A stretch of DNA of 64,000 nt from Elizabethkingia meningoseptica_A (GCF_045762675.1 NZ_JBJDLK010000003.1:310001-374000), one strand, 5' to 3'. Positions 18,660 through 28,769 are shown, numbered from the stretch's first letter. Translations and numbers: made by a program. The notes: a model not told the origin generated them from the letters alone.

Positions 18660-19445
18660 CTACAATTCTTCTGCTTCAGCTATAAGCTCAACAATATCTT
18701 TTACCTGAACTTCTTCATTTTTATTGAAATGCTTCACACCATCTGTCATCATTGTATTACAGAACGGGCAACCCGTTGCCACAATATTGGGTTTCAATTC
18801 CAGTGCTTCTTCTGTTCTTTCTATATTGATGTCTTTATTACCTTTTTCAGGTTCTTTAAACATCTGTGCACCACCTGCTCCACAACATAGCCCGTTGGTT
18901 TTGCAACGCTTCATTTCCACAAGCTCTGCATCCAGTTTCTCAAGAAGCTGTCTTGGTGCCTCGTATTCATCATTTGCACGCCCTAAATAGCATGGATCAT
19001 GGAATGTTATCCTTCTTCCTTTGAAGCTTCCGCCTTCTATTTTCAGTCTTCCATCAGCCATTAACTCCTTTAGGAATTGTGTATGGTGAAGCACATCGTA
19101 CTTACCACCTAATTCCGGATATTCATTTTTAATAGTATTGAAACAGTGCGGACAAGCCGTAACTATTTTTTTCACTTCATAAGCATTCAGGATCTCAATA
19201 TTCGTTAATGCCATCATCTGAAATACAAATTCATTTCCGGCACGTTTAGCAGGATCTCCGGTACAGCTTTCTTCCTGACCAAGAACTGCAAACTCAACTC
19301 CTATCTTATTCAGAAGTTTTGCAAAAGCTTTTGTTATTTTTTTGGCACGATCATCAAAACTTCCGGCGCAGCCTACCCAAAATAATACTTCCGGAGCTTT
19401 GCCTTCTGCCATATAGTCTGCCATTGTTTTTATAGTGATATCCAT
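18660..19445 (-). CDS. (Fe-S)-binding protein with two CCG domains (HdrB/LldE-like)
   Basis: A 261-aa soluble redox subunit. CCG-type cysteine clusters are visible: GCAGSFDD, CPHCFNTIKNEYP, DPCYLGR, CCGAGGAQMF and CPFCNTMM, as in heterodisulfide reductase subunit B, LldE and GlpC relatives. It would bind noncanonical Fe-S clusters and exchange electrons with the membrane 4Fe-4S subunit encoded at 19914-21248. In most relatives the two genes are adjacent; here a small membrane-protein gene sits between them. The electron donor and acceptor cannot be told from sequence. Confidence 0.88.
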   Translation of the reverse strand: MDITIKTMADYMAEGKAPEVLFWVGCAGSFDDRAKKITKAFAKLLNKIGVEFAVLGQEESCTGDPAKRAGNEFVFQMMALTNIEILNAYEVKKIVTACPHCFNTIKNEYPELGGKYDVLHHTQFLKELMADGRLKIEGGSFKGRRITFHDPCYLGRANDEYEAPRQLLEKLDAELVEMKRCKTNGLCCGAGGAQMFKEPEKGNKDINIERTEEALELKPNIVATGCPFCNTMMTDGVKHFNKNEEVQVKDIVELIAEAEEL

Positions 19446-19467
19446 TTTTTAATTTATTGATTTAAAA

Positions 19468-19899
19468 TCAGCTGTTTTCTTTATTAAAATTCTCCAAAGG
19501 CAAATCTGACTTACCTGAGTTAACCTGATCATTTAATCTGTTTTTATGTATCCACACATAGGTTAAAGCACCAAGAACTATTGGCAATACATAGTTCAAA
19601 TAGGTAATATACATATTATATGGGCTGTTTACAATATCATTTTTATTTCCAAAATTATGTATAAAAATTACTATTAATGACAAAATCCAAGTTGGGATAA
19701 AAAAGAGTCTACCTTTTATTCCTAACTTGTCAGATATTGCTAAAGTTAAAAAAAAACAATAAAATTTTATTATATTTTTATTATTCAGTGACAACTCTAA
19801 ACTATCGGTAAAATCTTGTAGACCTATTTTAGAAAGTAAAAAAATAAGTACTCCTATAATAACAGCTTGAATAAGTGCTCCTAAATTAAAAATAACCAT
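19468..19899 (-). CDS. Small orphan membrane protein inserted in the Fe-S operon
   Basis: A 143-aa protein with about four hydrophobic segments (residues about 5-24, 44-62, 66-83, 99-117) and a polar C-terminus. No family recognised. It is much more AT-rich than the genes on either side, with poly-A and poly-T runs, and has 14-bp and 22-bp gaps to its neighbours. That suggests a later insertion into an otherwise conserved two-subunit redox operon. Confidence 0.65.
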   Translation of the reverse strand: MVIFNLGALIQAVIIGVLIFLLSKIGLQDFTDSLELSLNNKNIIKFYCFFLTLAISDKLGIKGRLFFIPTWILSLIVIFIHNFGNKNDIVNSPYNMYITYLNYVLPIVLGALTYVWIHKNRLNDQVNSGKSDLPLENFNKENS

Positions 19900-19913
19900 G
19901 ATATAAAAACTTA

Positions 19914-21248
19914 TTAAGCTTCTGTTGCCCAGTTCAAACGGTCAGCCTGATTATACTGCCAAGGAGCTGCATTATTTTCAATGTTGGTCATCATCAGGTT
20001 AAGCTCCTGTGGTGCTGCCGACTGTTCCATGACCAGGAATCTTCGCATTTCAAAGATAATTGAAAGCGGGTCTATTAATACCGGACAAGCCTCAACACAA
20101 GCATTACAAGTTGTACATGCCCATAATTCTTCCTTCGTAATGTAATCATCCAGAAGCTTTTTACCATCATCTACAAATTTACCGTTCTTATTAATATTCT
20201 TTCCTACCTCTTCCAAGCGGTCTCTTGTAGCCATCATAATACGTCGCGGAGAAAGTTTCTTTCCGGTAATATTAGCAGGACAAACAGCTGTACAGCGTCC
20301 ACATTCCGTACAGGAATAAGCGCTCAGTAATTGTACTTTATTCAGATCGAAAACATCGTTTGCGCCAAACTTATCAGGCACGGCATTAGGATCTGCATCT
20401 GCAGGTGCTGCTGCATATGGATCTGCGTTAGGATCCATCATTAATTTGATTTCCTTTGTAACAGATTCCAGATTATTAAACTTCCCTTTTTTATTCAGAT
20501 TGGAAAACCATGTGTTCGGAAATGCAAAAAGAATATGCAGGTGTTTTGAATAATACAGATAGTTCATAAAGAAGAATACCCCTATAATATGGAACCACCA
20601 TGCTCCTTTCTCTGTAAACATTAAAAAGCTGTCGCTGAAATTATTCAGAACCGGAGCCAGTAAATGAGAACTTATGGGGAAACTTCCATGTTCCGGAAGC
20701 ACACCTCTCTGTTGTAAAAGCCAGTCTGCAGCATTCATTTTAAAGAAAGCCATCATCAGACAGAATTCAATTACAAGAATCCAGTTGGCGTCATTTTTTG
20801 GCCATCCGAAAAGTTCTTTCATATTCAGACGGTACACATGTACAATATTTCTTCTGATAAAGAAGATCACAATAGATACCGCTACCAGAAATGCCATTAC
20901 TTCCAGCACTGCTGTAAATACATTATATAAACCGGAACCTAATACACCGGCTAAAACGCGGTGTGTTCCGAAAAGTCCATCGATAAAAATTTCAACAAGC
21001 TCCAGATTTACAATAATAAATCCTGCATATACAAGAATATGCAATATCCCGGCGACAGGTCTTTTAACCATTTTGCCCTGACCTAATGCTACACGTGCCA
21101 TTACAGACCAGCGTTCACTCTTGCGGTCTGAACGGTCTATATCTTTACCCAGATTGACATTACGTATCAATTCTCTGGTACTTTTTATAAAAAGCCCAAA
21201 ACCTACGATAATCAGGATAAGAAACAAAATGTTATCAATATATTGCAT
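19914..21248 (-). CDS. Membrane-bound 4Fe-4S oxidoreductase subunit
   Basis: A 444-aa protein with about six N-terminal membrane spans (NarI/DsrM-like layout) and a C-terminal ferredoxin domain with two clusters, CTECGRCTAVCP and CTTCNACVEACP. It would move electrons between the quinone pool and the CCG-domain partner encoded at 18660-19445. An A/D/P-rich linker precedes the ferredoxin domain. It starts 14 bp after mlaD. Named by domain only; the physiological reaction is unknown. Confidence 0.85.
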   Translation of the reverse strand: MQYIDNILFLILIIVGFGLFIKSTRELIRNVNLGKDIDRSDRKSERWSVMARVALGQGKMVKRPVAGILHILVYAGFIIVNLELVEIFIDGLFGTHRVLAGVLGSGLYNVFTAVLEVMAFLVAVSIVIFFIRRNIVHVYRLNMKELFGWPKNDANWILVIEFCLMMAFFKMNAADWLLQQRGVLPEHGSFPISSHLLAPVLNNFSDSFLMFTEKGAWWFHIIGVFFFMNYLYYSKHLHILFAFPNTWFSNLNKKGKFNNLESVTKEIKLMMDPNADPYAAAPADADPNAVPDKFGANDVFDLNKVQLLSAYSCTECGRCTAVCPANITGKKLSPRRIMMATRDRLEEVGKNINKNGKFVDDGKKLLDDYITKEELWACTTCNACVEACPVLIDPLSIIFEMRRFLVMEQSAAPQELNLMMTNIENNAAPWQYNQADRLNWATEA

Positions 21249-21262
21249 ATCTAAATTTAATA

Positions 21263-22210
21263 TTATTTAGCAGATTTACCAAATACCGAAATATTGATAT
21301 AACGTTTCGGATTTGCTTTAAGATCCTCCATCAATGCATTAAGTGAAGCAGCAGACTTATTAAGGTTATTATACAGCTCTTCATCTTTGGTAAGCTTTCC
21401 TAGTGATCCTTTACCGGATTCTATTCCAGCCACTACTTTATTCAGCTGATCCGATGTTTCGCTTAGTTTAGCTACAGCATCATTCAGCTGCTTGGTATTA
21501 ATGCTTTCAGCAACCTTACCATATTTATCAACAGTAGTGTTAGCTGTAATCATTGTTTTATTCGCATTATCCAGAACATTGTTCAGTCTTCCCTCACTAC
21601 CCGATAAAAGCTTATTGGTTTGTTGTGAAGTAAGTCTGAAAGACTCTACAGTACTGTTAAGATTTTTCAGAAGAAGTTTAATTTCTCTTCTGTTTTCATC
21701 ATCCATAATTTTATTTGTACTGGCTACGGCAGAATCAAGTCTTGCTAATACAGAAGTAAGTTTATCCTTTACAGGACCTACCTGAGAAGACAGGCTATTC
21801 ATCATAGACTGCTGAAAGGCACCTCTTAAAGTATCTCCGTTTTTAGCATAAGGCTGCTCATATGCCAATCTGATTCTGGCCTCTTTACCAGACATAATTC
21901 CCGGTTCAAAGATTTCAACAGTTGAATTCTTGGAAAAAACGAAATCATTATTAACGCTTATTTTAACTACAAAATAAATATGACCATTGCTCTGGGTCAT
22001 GGGTTTGATGTCTGTAACCTGACCAACTTTCAATCCATTAATGGATACAGGGCTAGATTTTGCTAAGCCTTCTACATTATCATATTTGATATAGTAACTA
22101 TCGTCTGTTGAAAAAACACTTTTCCCTTTCATAAACTGGAAAAGAATAACAAAACCGACGATGGCTAAAAGTGCAATAAGTCCTGCCTTAATTTCTTTGG
22201 AAATTTTCAC
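21263..22210 (-). CDS. mlaD: MlaD family protein (MCE domain)
   Basis: A 315-aa protein with one N-terminal membrane anchor (about residues 7-27), an MCE domain (about 38-115, including SSPVSINGLKVGQVTDI), and a long helical region rich in Asn, Ser and Leu (about 130-290). MlaD binds lipids and works with the MlaE permease and MlaF ATPase in retrograde phospholipid transport. Those two genes are 10 kb away at 32679-34201, so this system is split. It is first in the operon with the Fe-S redox pair. Confidence 0.88.
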   Translation of the reverse strand: MKISKEIKAGLIALLAIVGFVILFQFMKGKSVFSTDDSYYIKYDNVEGLAKSSPVSINGLKVGQVTDIKPMTQSNGHIYFVVKISVNNDFVFSKNSTVEIFEPGIMSGKEARIRLAYEQPYAKNGDTLRGAFQQSMMNSLSSQVGPVKDKLTSVLARLDSAVASTNKIMDDENRREIKLLLKNLNSTVESFRLTSQQTNKLLSGSEGRLNNVLDNANKTMITANTTVDKYGKVAESINTKQLNDAVAKLSETSDQLNKVVAGIESGKGSLGKLTKDEELYNNLNKSAASLNALMEDLKANPKRYINISVFGKSAK

Positions 22211-22268
22211 GAATATATATTTTAATGAGCAAATATAAGGTTTTTTGAGGTATGAAAAATTATTCGAT

Positions 22269-22306
22269 AAATAGAAAAAGCAACCCCGAAGGACTGCTTT
22301 TCTATT
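22269..22306 (-). terminator. Terminator after the PpiD-like gene
   Basis: AATAGAAAAGCA pairs with TGCTTTTTCTATT (one bulge) around a CCTTCGGGG-type loop region, 23 nt downstream of the stop codon of the minus-strand gene. Confidence 0.7.
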
Positions 22307-22328
22307 ATTTAATTTATCTGTAATTTTA

Positions 22329-24482
22329 TTAATGCTGACCTGCAGCTGCCTTATTATAGATCTCTATTCTGTAATCTTTAATATCAGCTTTGTCCTGAAG
22401 ACTCTTTAATAAAGCCTGTCCGAACATCTGAGAACCTTGCTGCATTAACATCTGAGCAATTGATTTTGCATCACCACCCTGTTTGTTTTCTGCAACAGAT
22501 TTTTTAACCACTACATATACACCGGATACACCTTCAACAGGTTTTGAAACCTCGTTTACTTTAGCACCAAATGCAGCTCCTGCAACTTTAGGCTCCATTC
22601 CGCCTCCTAATGCAGGGTTTAGTAAGTTAATCTGTCCGCTTTCTTTAACAGAACCAAATAATTTTGCTACCTGATCTAAAGATGTTGCTTTTTGAGAATT
22701 GATCTTCTCTACAATCTTTTTAGCAAGAAGCTTATTCTTCACAATCGGTTCAATTTCTGCTCTTACAGATTCCGGATCAGCAAGACCTGCTTCCTGTTTT
22801 CCGTTTTCGTAAGCCACAATATAATCACCATTGCTGGTTGTGAAGATATTAGTATCTCCAACTTTAGTCTTTTTATCAAATGCCCAAGCTAACACATCAG
22901 CATCTTTATCTGTATTGATTCCCTGGATTTGTCCCTGGAAACGTTTTGCCATTCTTGGATTAACAAAATTGTAGTTTTTCTTCTTCGCAATATTACTAAA
23001 GTCATTGAAGCTTTTTCCCTGTACCTCCTGAATAAATTTGTTTGCTTCAGTATATACAGCATTGCTGGTTTTATCAGATGCTTTAATCTCTTTTACAAGA
23101 TTTGCTACCTTATAGCTCATTGCACCAGATTTTTTATCTTCAATATTGATAATATGGTATCCAAACTGAGTCTCTACAACACCAGTTGCTCCTTTCGGAT
23201 TACTTGCTAAATAAGCTTTGAATTCAGGAACGAAAGGTGTTTCCGGAGTCGTCCATCCAAGTTCTCCACCTTGTGCAGCAGATCCCGGATCAGCCGAAAA
23301 CTTAAGGAAATCTACAAATTTAGCAGGGTTTGCTTTTACAACAGCACCAATACTATCTGCAAGTTTCTTAGCTTCTTCTTTTGTTCTTTTTTCTTTTCCT
23401 GCCTGATCAGCCGGGCTTCCTTTGAAAGCGATAAGAATATGTCTTGATTTTACGGAATCACTCGGCTGTTTTCCAACAAGTTTGGAAACAACAAAGTAAC
23501 GATCCTGTAATTTATAGGGTCCGAAAGACTGACCAACAGCTGCAGAACCAAGGAATCCTCTGATTTCTTCAGGCTGTTGACCTAAAGAAAGGAACTGAGG
23601 GTTGAAGGGTACATCTGAATTCACAGTAACGAACATAGAGTCATTCTTTGTATTCTGGAAGCTTTCAACACCTGCTCCCATATCCACACCTTGTGCATTA
23701 AGCTTGTCTATCTCCGCTTTAGTAGCAGCTTCATCCTGTGCACTCGCTTTAGCAGGGAATAATACCAATCCTATATTTCTGCTTGCATCTGCCTTAAACA
23801 TCAAAGGATGCTTCTTGATATAGTCAGCAAGGTCCTGTGTGGTAACTTTCACATTATTGGCACGTGCAAACGTAGCATAATCTACTTTTACATATTCAAT
23901 GTTTGCTAACTGATCTCTTTGTTTAAGAATTTCAGCAGCTTCTTTGTTGTTGGCAGTAACTCCTGATGTAATGTTTGCAAAAAACTGTCTTGCCATGATA
24001 CGGTATTCAACACCTTTTTTCATTTTCAGCCAGTTTGCATATTGTTCAGGGCTCTGAGCCTTCATTGACTCAATTTCTTTTTTAAGATCCTGAACTTTGA
24101 AGTTTCCTTTTTCATCAAGCAATTGAGGATTTTGTGCAAACATCGGATCATACTGGATTTGATTCCAGAACATTTCGTCTGTTAACTTTAACCCCATTTT
24201 ATCAAACTGCTGCTTGATTAATTTGGACTGGATAAGCATTTGCCAAGCCTGCTCTTCCAAAGCTTCTCTTGGTTGCCCTTGTGCCTGCTGTTGTAAAAGG
24301 AAAATCTGATCATCAAGTTCTTCACGAGTGATCTTCTCTCCGTTTACTTTCCCCAAAACATTAGGATCTTTTCCAAAAACTTTATCCAGGCTATCCGGAT
24401 TAACCAGGAAAGCTAAAAGCGCGATTGCTAAAAAGCCTATCAGAATCCAGGGTCTCTTTCTAATTTCACCTAAAACTGCCAT
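22329..24482 (-). CDS. ppiD: PpiD/SurA-like peptidyl-prolyl isomerase
   Basis: A 717-aa periplasmic foldase. It has one N-terminal membrane anchor (about residues 10-30: WILIGFLAIALLAFLV), a SurA_N-like chaperone region, a PpiC-type rotamase domain at about 340-455 (KSRHILIAF ... GELGWTTPETPFVPEF ... TQFGYHIINI) and a second parvulin-like C-terminal region. Length is as usual for the Bacteroidota PpiD family. It helps fold exported and outer-membrane proteins. Divergent from lon, with 252 bp between them. Confidence 0.92.
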   Translation of the reverse strand: MAVLGEIRKRPWILIGFLAIALLAFLVNPDSLDKVFGKDPNVLGKVNGEKITREELDDQIFLLQQQAQGQPREALEEQAWQMLIQSKLIKQQFDKMGLKLTDEMFWNQIQYDPMFAQNPQLLDEKGNFKVQDLKKEIESMKAQSPEQYANWLKMKKGVEYRIMARQFFANITSGVTANNKEAAEILKQRDQLANIEYVKVDYATFARANNVKVTTQDLADYIKKHPLMFKADASRNIGLVLFPAKASAQDEAATKAEIDKLNAQGVDMGAGVESFQNTKNDSMFVTVNSDVPFNPQFLSLGQQPEEIRGFLGSAAVGQSFGPYKLQDRYFVVSKLVGKQPSDSVKSRHILIAFKGSPADQAGKEKRTKEEAKKLADSIGAVVKANPAKFVDFLKFSADPGSAAQGGELGWTTPETPFVPEFKAYLASNPKGATGVVETQFGYHIINIEDKKSGAMSYKVANLVKEIKASDKTSNAVYTEANKFIQEVQGKSFNDFSNIAKKKNYNFVNPRMAKRFQGQIQGINTDKDADVLAWAFDKKTKVGDTNIFTTSNGDYIVAYENGKQEAGLADPESVRAEIEPIVKNKLLAKKIVEKINSQKATSLDQVAKLFGSVKESGQINLLNPALGGGMEPKVAGAAFGAKVNEVSKPVEGVSGVYVVVKKSVAENKQGGDAKSIAQMLMQQGSQMFGQALLKSLQDKADIKDYRIEIYNKAAAGQH

Positions 24483-24734
24483 TAATAATGTATTTTCGTT
24501 TTAAAACTATTTATAAATTTTTATTGAATATCAAGGTGCGAAAATAAACATTTTTAATGGAATAAAGAATTTTTTTTAGTAACCGCAAAAAAATGAAAGC
24601 AGAAATTTTGTCCTAAAAAAAATTTAAGTTCATAATGGCATATCTATTGCGCCATCTTATCTACTCCGCAGATTTCAGTTATTTTTATACAATCCTGAAG
24701 AGGAGTTTATTTTTTCATGACAAACTGACATAGT

Positions 24735-27134
24735 ATGAGCGACAAAGAAATATTAGAAATCGAAGATTTTTTAGAAGAAGGCTTTAATATTATTGAAGAG
24801 GAAATAAAAGACAGCATGGATAAGGAAACGGAAAAGAACCAGAAAATTTTCCCGTTGCTTGCTGTGCGCAATATCGTCCTTTTTCCCAGAGTAATTATGC
24901 CAATCACTGCAGGGAGGGAAAAATCAATCAAATTACTGCAGGAAGCTCACAAACAAGGCAAACTAATTGCGGTAATCAGTCAGAAAAACCCTTCAGAAGA
25001 AGATCCGACTGCCGCATCATTAAATAACGTAGGAACTCTTGGCAAGATTCTGAAGATTATTAATCTTCCGGAAGGAAACATCACCGCTATTATAAAAGGT
25101 GTTGACCGCTGTAAAGTAAAAAAGATACTATCAGAAGAGCCTTATTTCACTTCTGAAATTACAAAGTTAAAGGACACGGAGCCTAAGAAACAGAAAGAAG
25201 AATTCTCTGCCTTAATAGATAATATTAAGGATATATCTTTACGTATTATTGAGATCGATCCTAACATCCCGAATGCGGCTAATTTTGCAGTAAAAAATAT
25301 CTCAGGGGAAATTGATCTGCTTAATTTCATTTGCTCCAACGCAAGCTTCACTACCGAAACAAAACAAAACCTGCTGGAGATCAAAGATCTTTATGAGCGT
25401 GCAGCGAAATGCTACGAGTTGCTTTCAGAAGACTTTCAGAAAATAGAACTAAAAAATCAGATCCATCAGAAAACCAGCCGCGACCTGGATAAACAACAGC
25501 GTGAATATTTCCTTAATCAGCAGATAAGAACAATTCAGGAGGAACTAGGCGGTGGCCCTGAAGGGGATGCTGATGAGCTTCGTGAAAAGGCAAAAGGCAA
25601 AAACTGGAATGATGATGTTGAACAGCAATTCCAGAAAGAATTAGCAAGACTATTACGCCAGAACCCGAACTCTCCGGATTATAATGTACAGCGTAATTAT
25701 CTGGATTTTTTCACAGATCTTCCATGGAGCACCTATTCAAAGGATATTTTTGACCTTAAGAAAGCACAAAAAGTTCTGGACAAAGCCCATTTCGGACTGG
25801 AAGACATCAAAAAAAGAATTCTGGAACACATGGCTGTTCTGAAATTAAAGAACGATATGAAATCTCCTATTCTTTGCCTGGCAGGCCCTCCGGGAGTTGG
25901 TAAAACATCTCTTGGTAAATCCATTGCCGATGCATTAGGAAGAAAGTATATCCGTATTTCTTTGGGTGGACTTCATGACGAAAGTGAAATTCGCGGTCAC
26001 AGAAAAACTTATATCGGAGCAATGGCCGGAAGAATTCTTCAGGCAATAAAAAAGGCCGGAACATCCAACCCTGTTATCGTACTCGATGAGATCGATAAAA
26101 TAGGCACAGGTGTACACGGAGATCCTTCTTCTGCACTGTTAGAAGTTCTGGATCCGGAACAAAACAATTCCTTCTACGATAACTTCCTGGAATATGGCTA
26201 CGATCTTTCCAAGGCCATGTTTATTGCTACTGCAAATAATCTTGGAACAGTTCAGCGCCCGTTACTGGACAGAATGGAAATCATTGATATTTCCGGCTAT
26301 ACACTGGAAGAAAAAATTGAAATTGCGAAAAGACACCTTATCAGTAAGCAATTAAAGGAAAACGGATTAACTGCCGATGCTATAAAACTCGGAAATAAAG
26401 AAATCGCCCACATCATCGAAGCACACACTTCAGAGAGCGGCGTAAGAAGACTGGAGAAAAACATTGCTTCTATCGTTCGCTGGGTAGCTTTACAAAAAGC
26501 AATGGAGGCAGAATATGATCCTAAAATCACTATAGAAAAGGTAGATGAGATACTTGGCGTTCCACGTCCTAAAAGTCTCTCCGAAATTACAAATGTTCCG
26601 GGTGTTGTTACCGGACTTGCATGGACAAGCGTAGGCGGAGATATTTTATTCATTGAAAGTATCCTGTCCAAAGGAAAAGGCACAACCCTTACCATGACCG
26701 GAAACCTGGGTAATGTAATGAAAGAATCTGCAACAATTGCTTTGGAATATATTAAAGCAAAATATGAAGAACTCGGCATTAACGAAGAGCAGCTGAATGA
26801 CAAAAACATTCACGTTCACGTACCGGAAGGCGCAACACCCAAGGATGGTCCTTCAGCCGGTATTGCCATGCTGACCTCTATGGTATCCAGCTTTACCAAT
26901 AAAAAAGTAAAACCCAACCTGGCAATGACAGGAGAGATTACACTTCGCGGAAAAGTATTACCGGTAGGCGGAATTAAAGAAAAATTACTGGCAGCTACCC
27001 GCGCCGGAATTAAGGATGTTATTCTTTGTGAAGCCAACCGAAAGGATGTTGAAGAAATAAAAAAAGAATATCTCCGAAACCTCAACATCCATTATGTAAA
27101 TAAAATGAAAGAAGTCATAGAAATAGCGCTTTAA
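24735..27134 (+). CDS. lon: ATP-dependent protease Lon
   Basis: A 799-aa cytoplasmic AAA+ serine protease that degrades misfolded and regulatory proteins. It has an N-terminal substrate-binding LON domain (about 40-240), Walker A GPPGVGKT starting at residue 384, Walker B (VIVLDEIDKIG), and a protease domain with PKDGPSAGIAM (Ser707) and GGIKEK (Lys750), the Ser-Lys dyad spaced 43 residues as in E. coli Lon. It is monocistronic, ending at a long palindromic terminator. I saw no clear heat-shock operator in the upstream 250 bp. Confidence 0.98.
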   Translation: MSDKEILEIEDFLEEGFNIIEEEIKDSMDKETEKNQKIFPLLAVRNIVLFPRVIMPITAGREKSIKLLQEAHKQGKLIAVISQKNPSEEDPTAASLNNVGTLGKILKIINLPEGNITAIIKGVDRCKVKKILSEEPYFTSEITKLKDTEPKKQKEEFSALIDNIKDISLRIIEIDPNIPNAANFAVKNISGEIDLLNFICSNASFTTETKQNLLEIKDLYERAAKCYELLSEDFQKIELKNQIHQKTSRDLDKQQREYFLNQQIRTIQEELGGGPEGDADELREKAKGKNWNDDVEQQFQKELARLLRQNPNSPDYNVQRNYLDFFTDLPWSTYSKDIFDLKKAQKVLDKAHFGLEDIKKRILEHMAVLKLKNDMKSPILCLAGPPGVGKTSLGKSIADALGRKYIRISLGGLHDESEIRGHRKTYIGAMAGRILQAIKKAGTSNPVIVLDEIDKIGTGVHGDPSSALLEVLDPEQNNSFYDNFLEYGYDLSKAMFIATANNLGTVQRPLLDRMEIIDISGYTLEEKIEIAKRHLISKQLKENGLTADAIKLGNKEIAHIIEAHTSESGVRRLEKNIASIVRWVALQKAMEAEYDPKITIEKVDEILGVPRPKSLSEITNVPGVVTGLAWTSVGGDILFIESILSKGKGTTLTMTGNLGNVMKESATIALEYIKAKYEELGINEEQLNDKNIHVHVPEGATPKDGPSAGIAMLTSMVSSFTNKKVKPNLAMTGEITLRGKVLPVGGIKEKLLAATRAGIKDVILCEANRKDVEEIKKEYLRNLNIHYVNKMKEVIEIAL

Positions 27135-27162
27135 TCATTCTCAACAAAAAACTTAAATAATT

Positions 27163-27197
27163 ATAAACTTCACAACATGTTGTGAAGTTTATTTTTT
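27163..27197 (+). terminator. Perfect palindromic terminator after lon
   Basis: A 30-bp uninterrupted inverted repeat, arms ATAAACTTCACAACA and its complement (27163-27192), is followed by TTTTTTTAT. The absence of any loop base is unusual. Confidence 0.85.
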
Positions 27198-27232
27198 TAT
27201 TAATTTTGATTTAAACTATTAAATCAAAAATT

Positions 27233-27601
27233 ATGAAAATCGTAAAGTTCATTATTTTCCTGTTATTCGGACTTATGTTTATTCAGGCAGGTCTGGACAA
27301 GTTTCTCCATTTTATGCCTACCCCGAACCTAACAGAGGAACAGAAAAAAATATTTGCAGCGATTATGGAAATTGGCTGGCTCTTACCATTAGTTGCTGTC
27401 GTAGAAATTACGGGCGGATTACTGGTTATATTTCCAAAAACACGTGCGCTTGGCGCTATCATCATTCTGCCTGTAATGGTAGGCATTCTGTTACACAATC
27501 TTCATGACACAACCGGTTTACCTATTGCAGCTCCTTTAGCGTTAATCAACCTGTGGATGCTGATAGACAACAGACACAAGTATAAAAATTTAATAAGTTA
27601 G
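27233..27601 (+). CDS. DoxX-like small membrane protein
   Basis: A 122-aa protein with four hydrophobic segments (about residues 3-20, 43-68, 73-92, 97-113) and the N-terminal motif GLMFIQAGLDKFLHFMP, typical of DoxX/DoxD-like families. Function in this family is poorly defined; some members handle redox or quinone-linked electrons. It is flanked by terminators on both sides, so it is probably its own unit. Confidence 0.75.
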   Translation: MKIVKFIIFLLFGLMFIQAGLDKFLHFMPTPNLTEEQKKIFAAIMEIGWLLPLVAVVEITGGLLVIFPKTRALGAIIILPVMVGILLHNLHDTTGLPIAAPLALINLWMLIDNRHKYKNLIS

Positions 27602-27642
27602 AATATACACCTTATCATTAAATATTTAAAATATTTACCAAG

Positions 27643-27672
27643 AACCGGTCAGATTTCTGATCGGTTTTCTTA
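27643..27672 (+). terminator. Terminator after the DoxX-like gene
   Basis: AACCGGTCAG pairs with CTGATCGGTT (one wobble) around ATTT, followed by a TTCTTATT tract. Confidence 0.75.
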
Positions 27673-27834
27673 TTAATCCAATTATTCACGAGCATTATAT
27701 TATTTTACAAAACACTGTTTATCAATTACTTATATGCGAAATTTATTTTACAAAACTTTTACTTTTGATATTCAAATCCCGACGCTGTGATTTTTGCAAT
27801 TTTGAAACAGCTAACACCAAAAAAATTTCTTACT

Positions 27835-28764
27835 ATGAAAAATACTACATTAAATCTCGCAGTCGCTGCAGTACTTCTTCTAAGTGTTTTTTCCTGTAAA
27901 AAACAGGAGTCCTCAGCAACAGGATATGAAAACAATGCAAAAGCAGAGGTAACTGCCGAGGGTGTTGTTCCGGGAAGTTCTTCTGACGCCATCTCTTCTG
28001 CAGCTTCTACTCAGGTTAAAGACAAAGAATTTGTAAAAACAGCAACCGTAGACATGGAAGTAAAAGATGTATACGATGCCACTGTTAAAATAGAAAACCA
28101 GCTGAAAGAAATTGGAGGCTATGTTACCAACAGCGAACTTCATAACAATTTAGTTTCGGAAGAAACCTACAATCAGACTGACGAAAAAGCCATGATGGTA
28201 AAAAAATCCAACATGCAGAATAATATGACGGTGAAAGTTCCGACATTGCAACTGGCAGATTTTCTTCAGGCGATTAATGGCCAAAATCTGTTTCTGAACT
28301 CTCGTATCATCAATGCTGAAGATGTTACTGCCAATATTAAAATGGCGCAGCTTGAGCAACAGAGAATGCAGAAAAAAACAGGGAACATTACGAACCTGAA
28401 GCCAACCCCAAAAACAGTGGAACAGAGTGACGACAATGAAAGAGAAAAAAATCAGAATGCTGTTGAGGCGTACAGCCTGAGAGATAATATTGCATACAGT
28501 ACTGTAAACCTGGTATTAAGAGAGCCCAATGTACGGGTAGCAGAAATTCCGGTTGTAAATACAAAATCTGTAGACGCTAAATACAAAACCAACTTTTTTT
28601 ATGGAGCAAAACTTTCATTTATCAATGGCTTTTATCTTATCCAGCAGTTCTTCATTTTATTACTCAACTTGTGGCCTTTCATGCTGCTGATTGCAGCAAT
28701 AATTTATCTGTTCCGCTTTAAAAGCTTCAAAAAGAAAAATCCCAATACACAAATACCTGATTAA
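27835..28764 (+). CDS. DUF4349 domain lipoprotein
   Basis: A lipoprotein of about 309 aa (lipobox SVFSC). I chose the ATG at 27835 because it begins a clean signal peptide MKNTTLNLAVAAVLLLS; the frame extends 16 codons further upstream. The central domain (about 60-240) carries KTATVDMEVKDVYDATVKIENQLKEIGGYVTNSE, the start of the DUF4349 fold, followed by a coiled-coil-like stretch and a C-terminal membrane span (about 270-292) with a basic tail. So it is anchored at both ends. It is a distant paralogue of the gene at 37055-37954. Function unknown. Confidence 0.85.
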   Translation: MKNTTLNLAVAAVLLLSVFSCKKQESSATGYENNAKAEVTAEGVVPGSSSDAISSAASTQVKDKEFVKTATVDMEVKDVYDATVKIENQLKEIGGYVTNSELHNNLVSEETYNQTDEKAMMVKKSNMQNNMTVKVPTLQLADFLQAINGQNLFLNSRIINAEDVTANIKMAQLEQQRMQKKTGNITNLKPTPKTVEQSDDNEREKNQNAVEAYSLRDNIAYSTVNLVLREPNVRVAEIPVVNTKSVDAKYKTNFFYGAKLSFINGFYLIQQFFILLLNLWPFMLLIAAIIYLFRFKSFKKKNPNTQIPD

Positions 28765-28769
28765 ACAAT

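Noticed and set aside
26297..26809. 170-aa minus-strand frame
   Set aside because: Antisense shadow of lon; Ser/Leu-rich pattern typical of a reversed coding frame.
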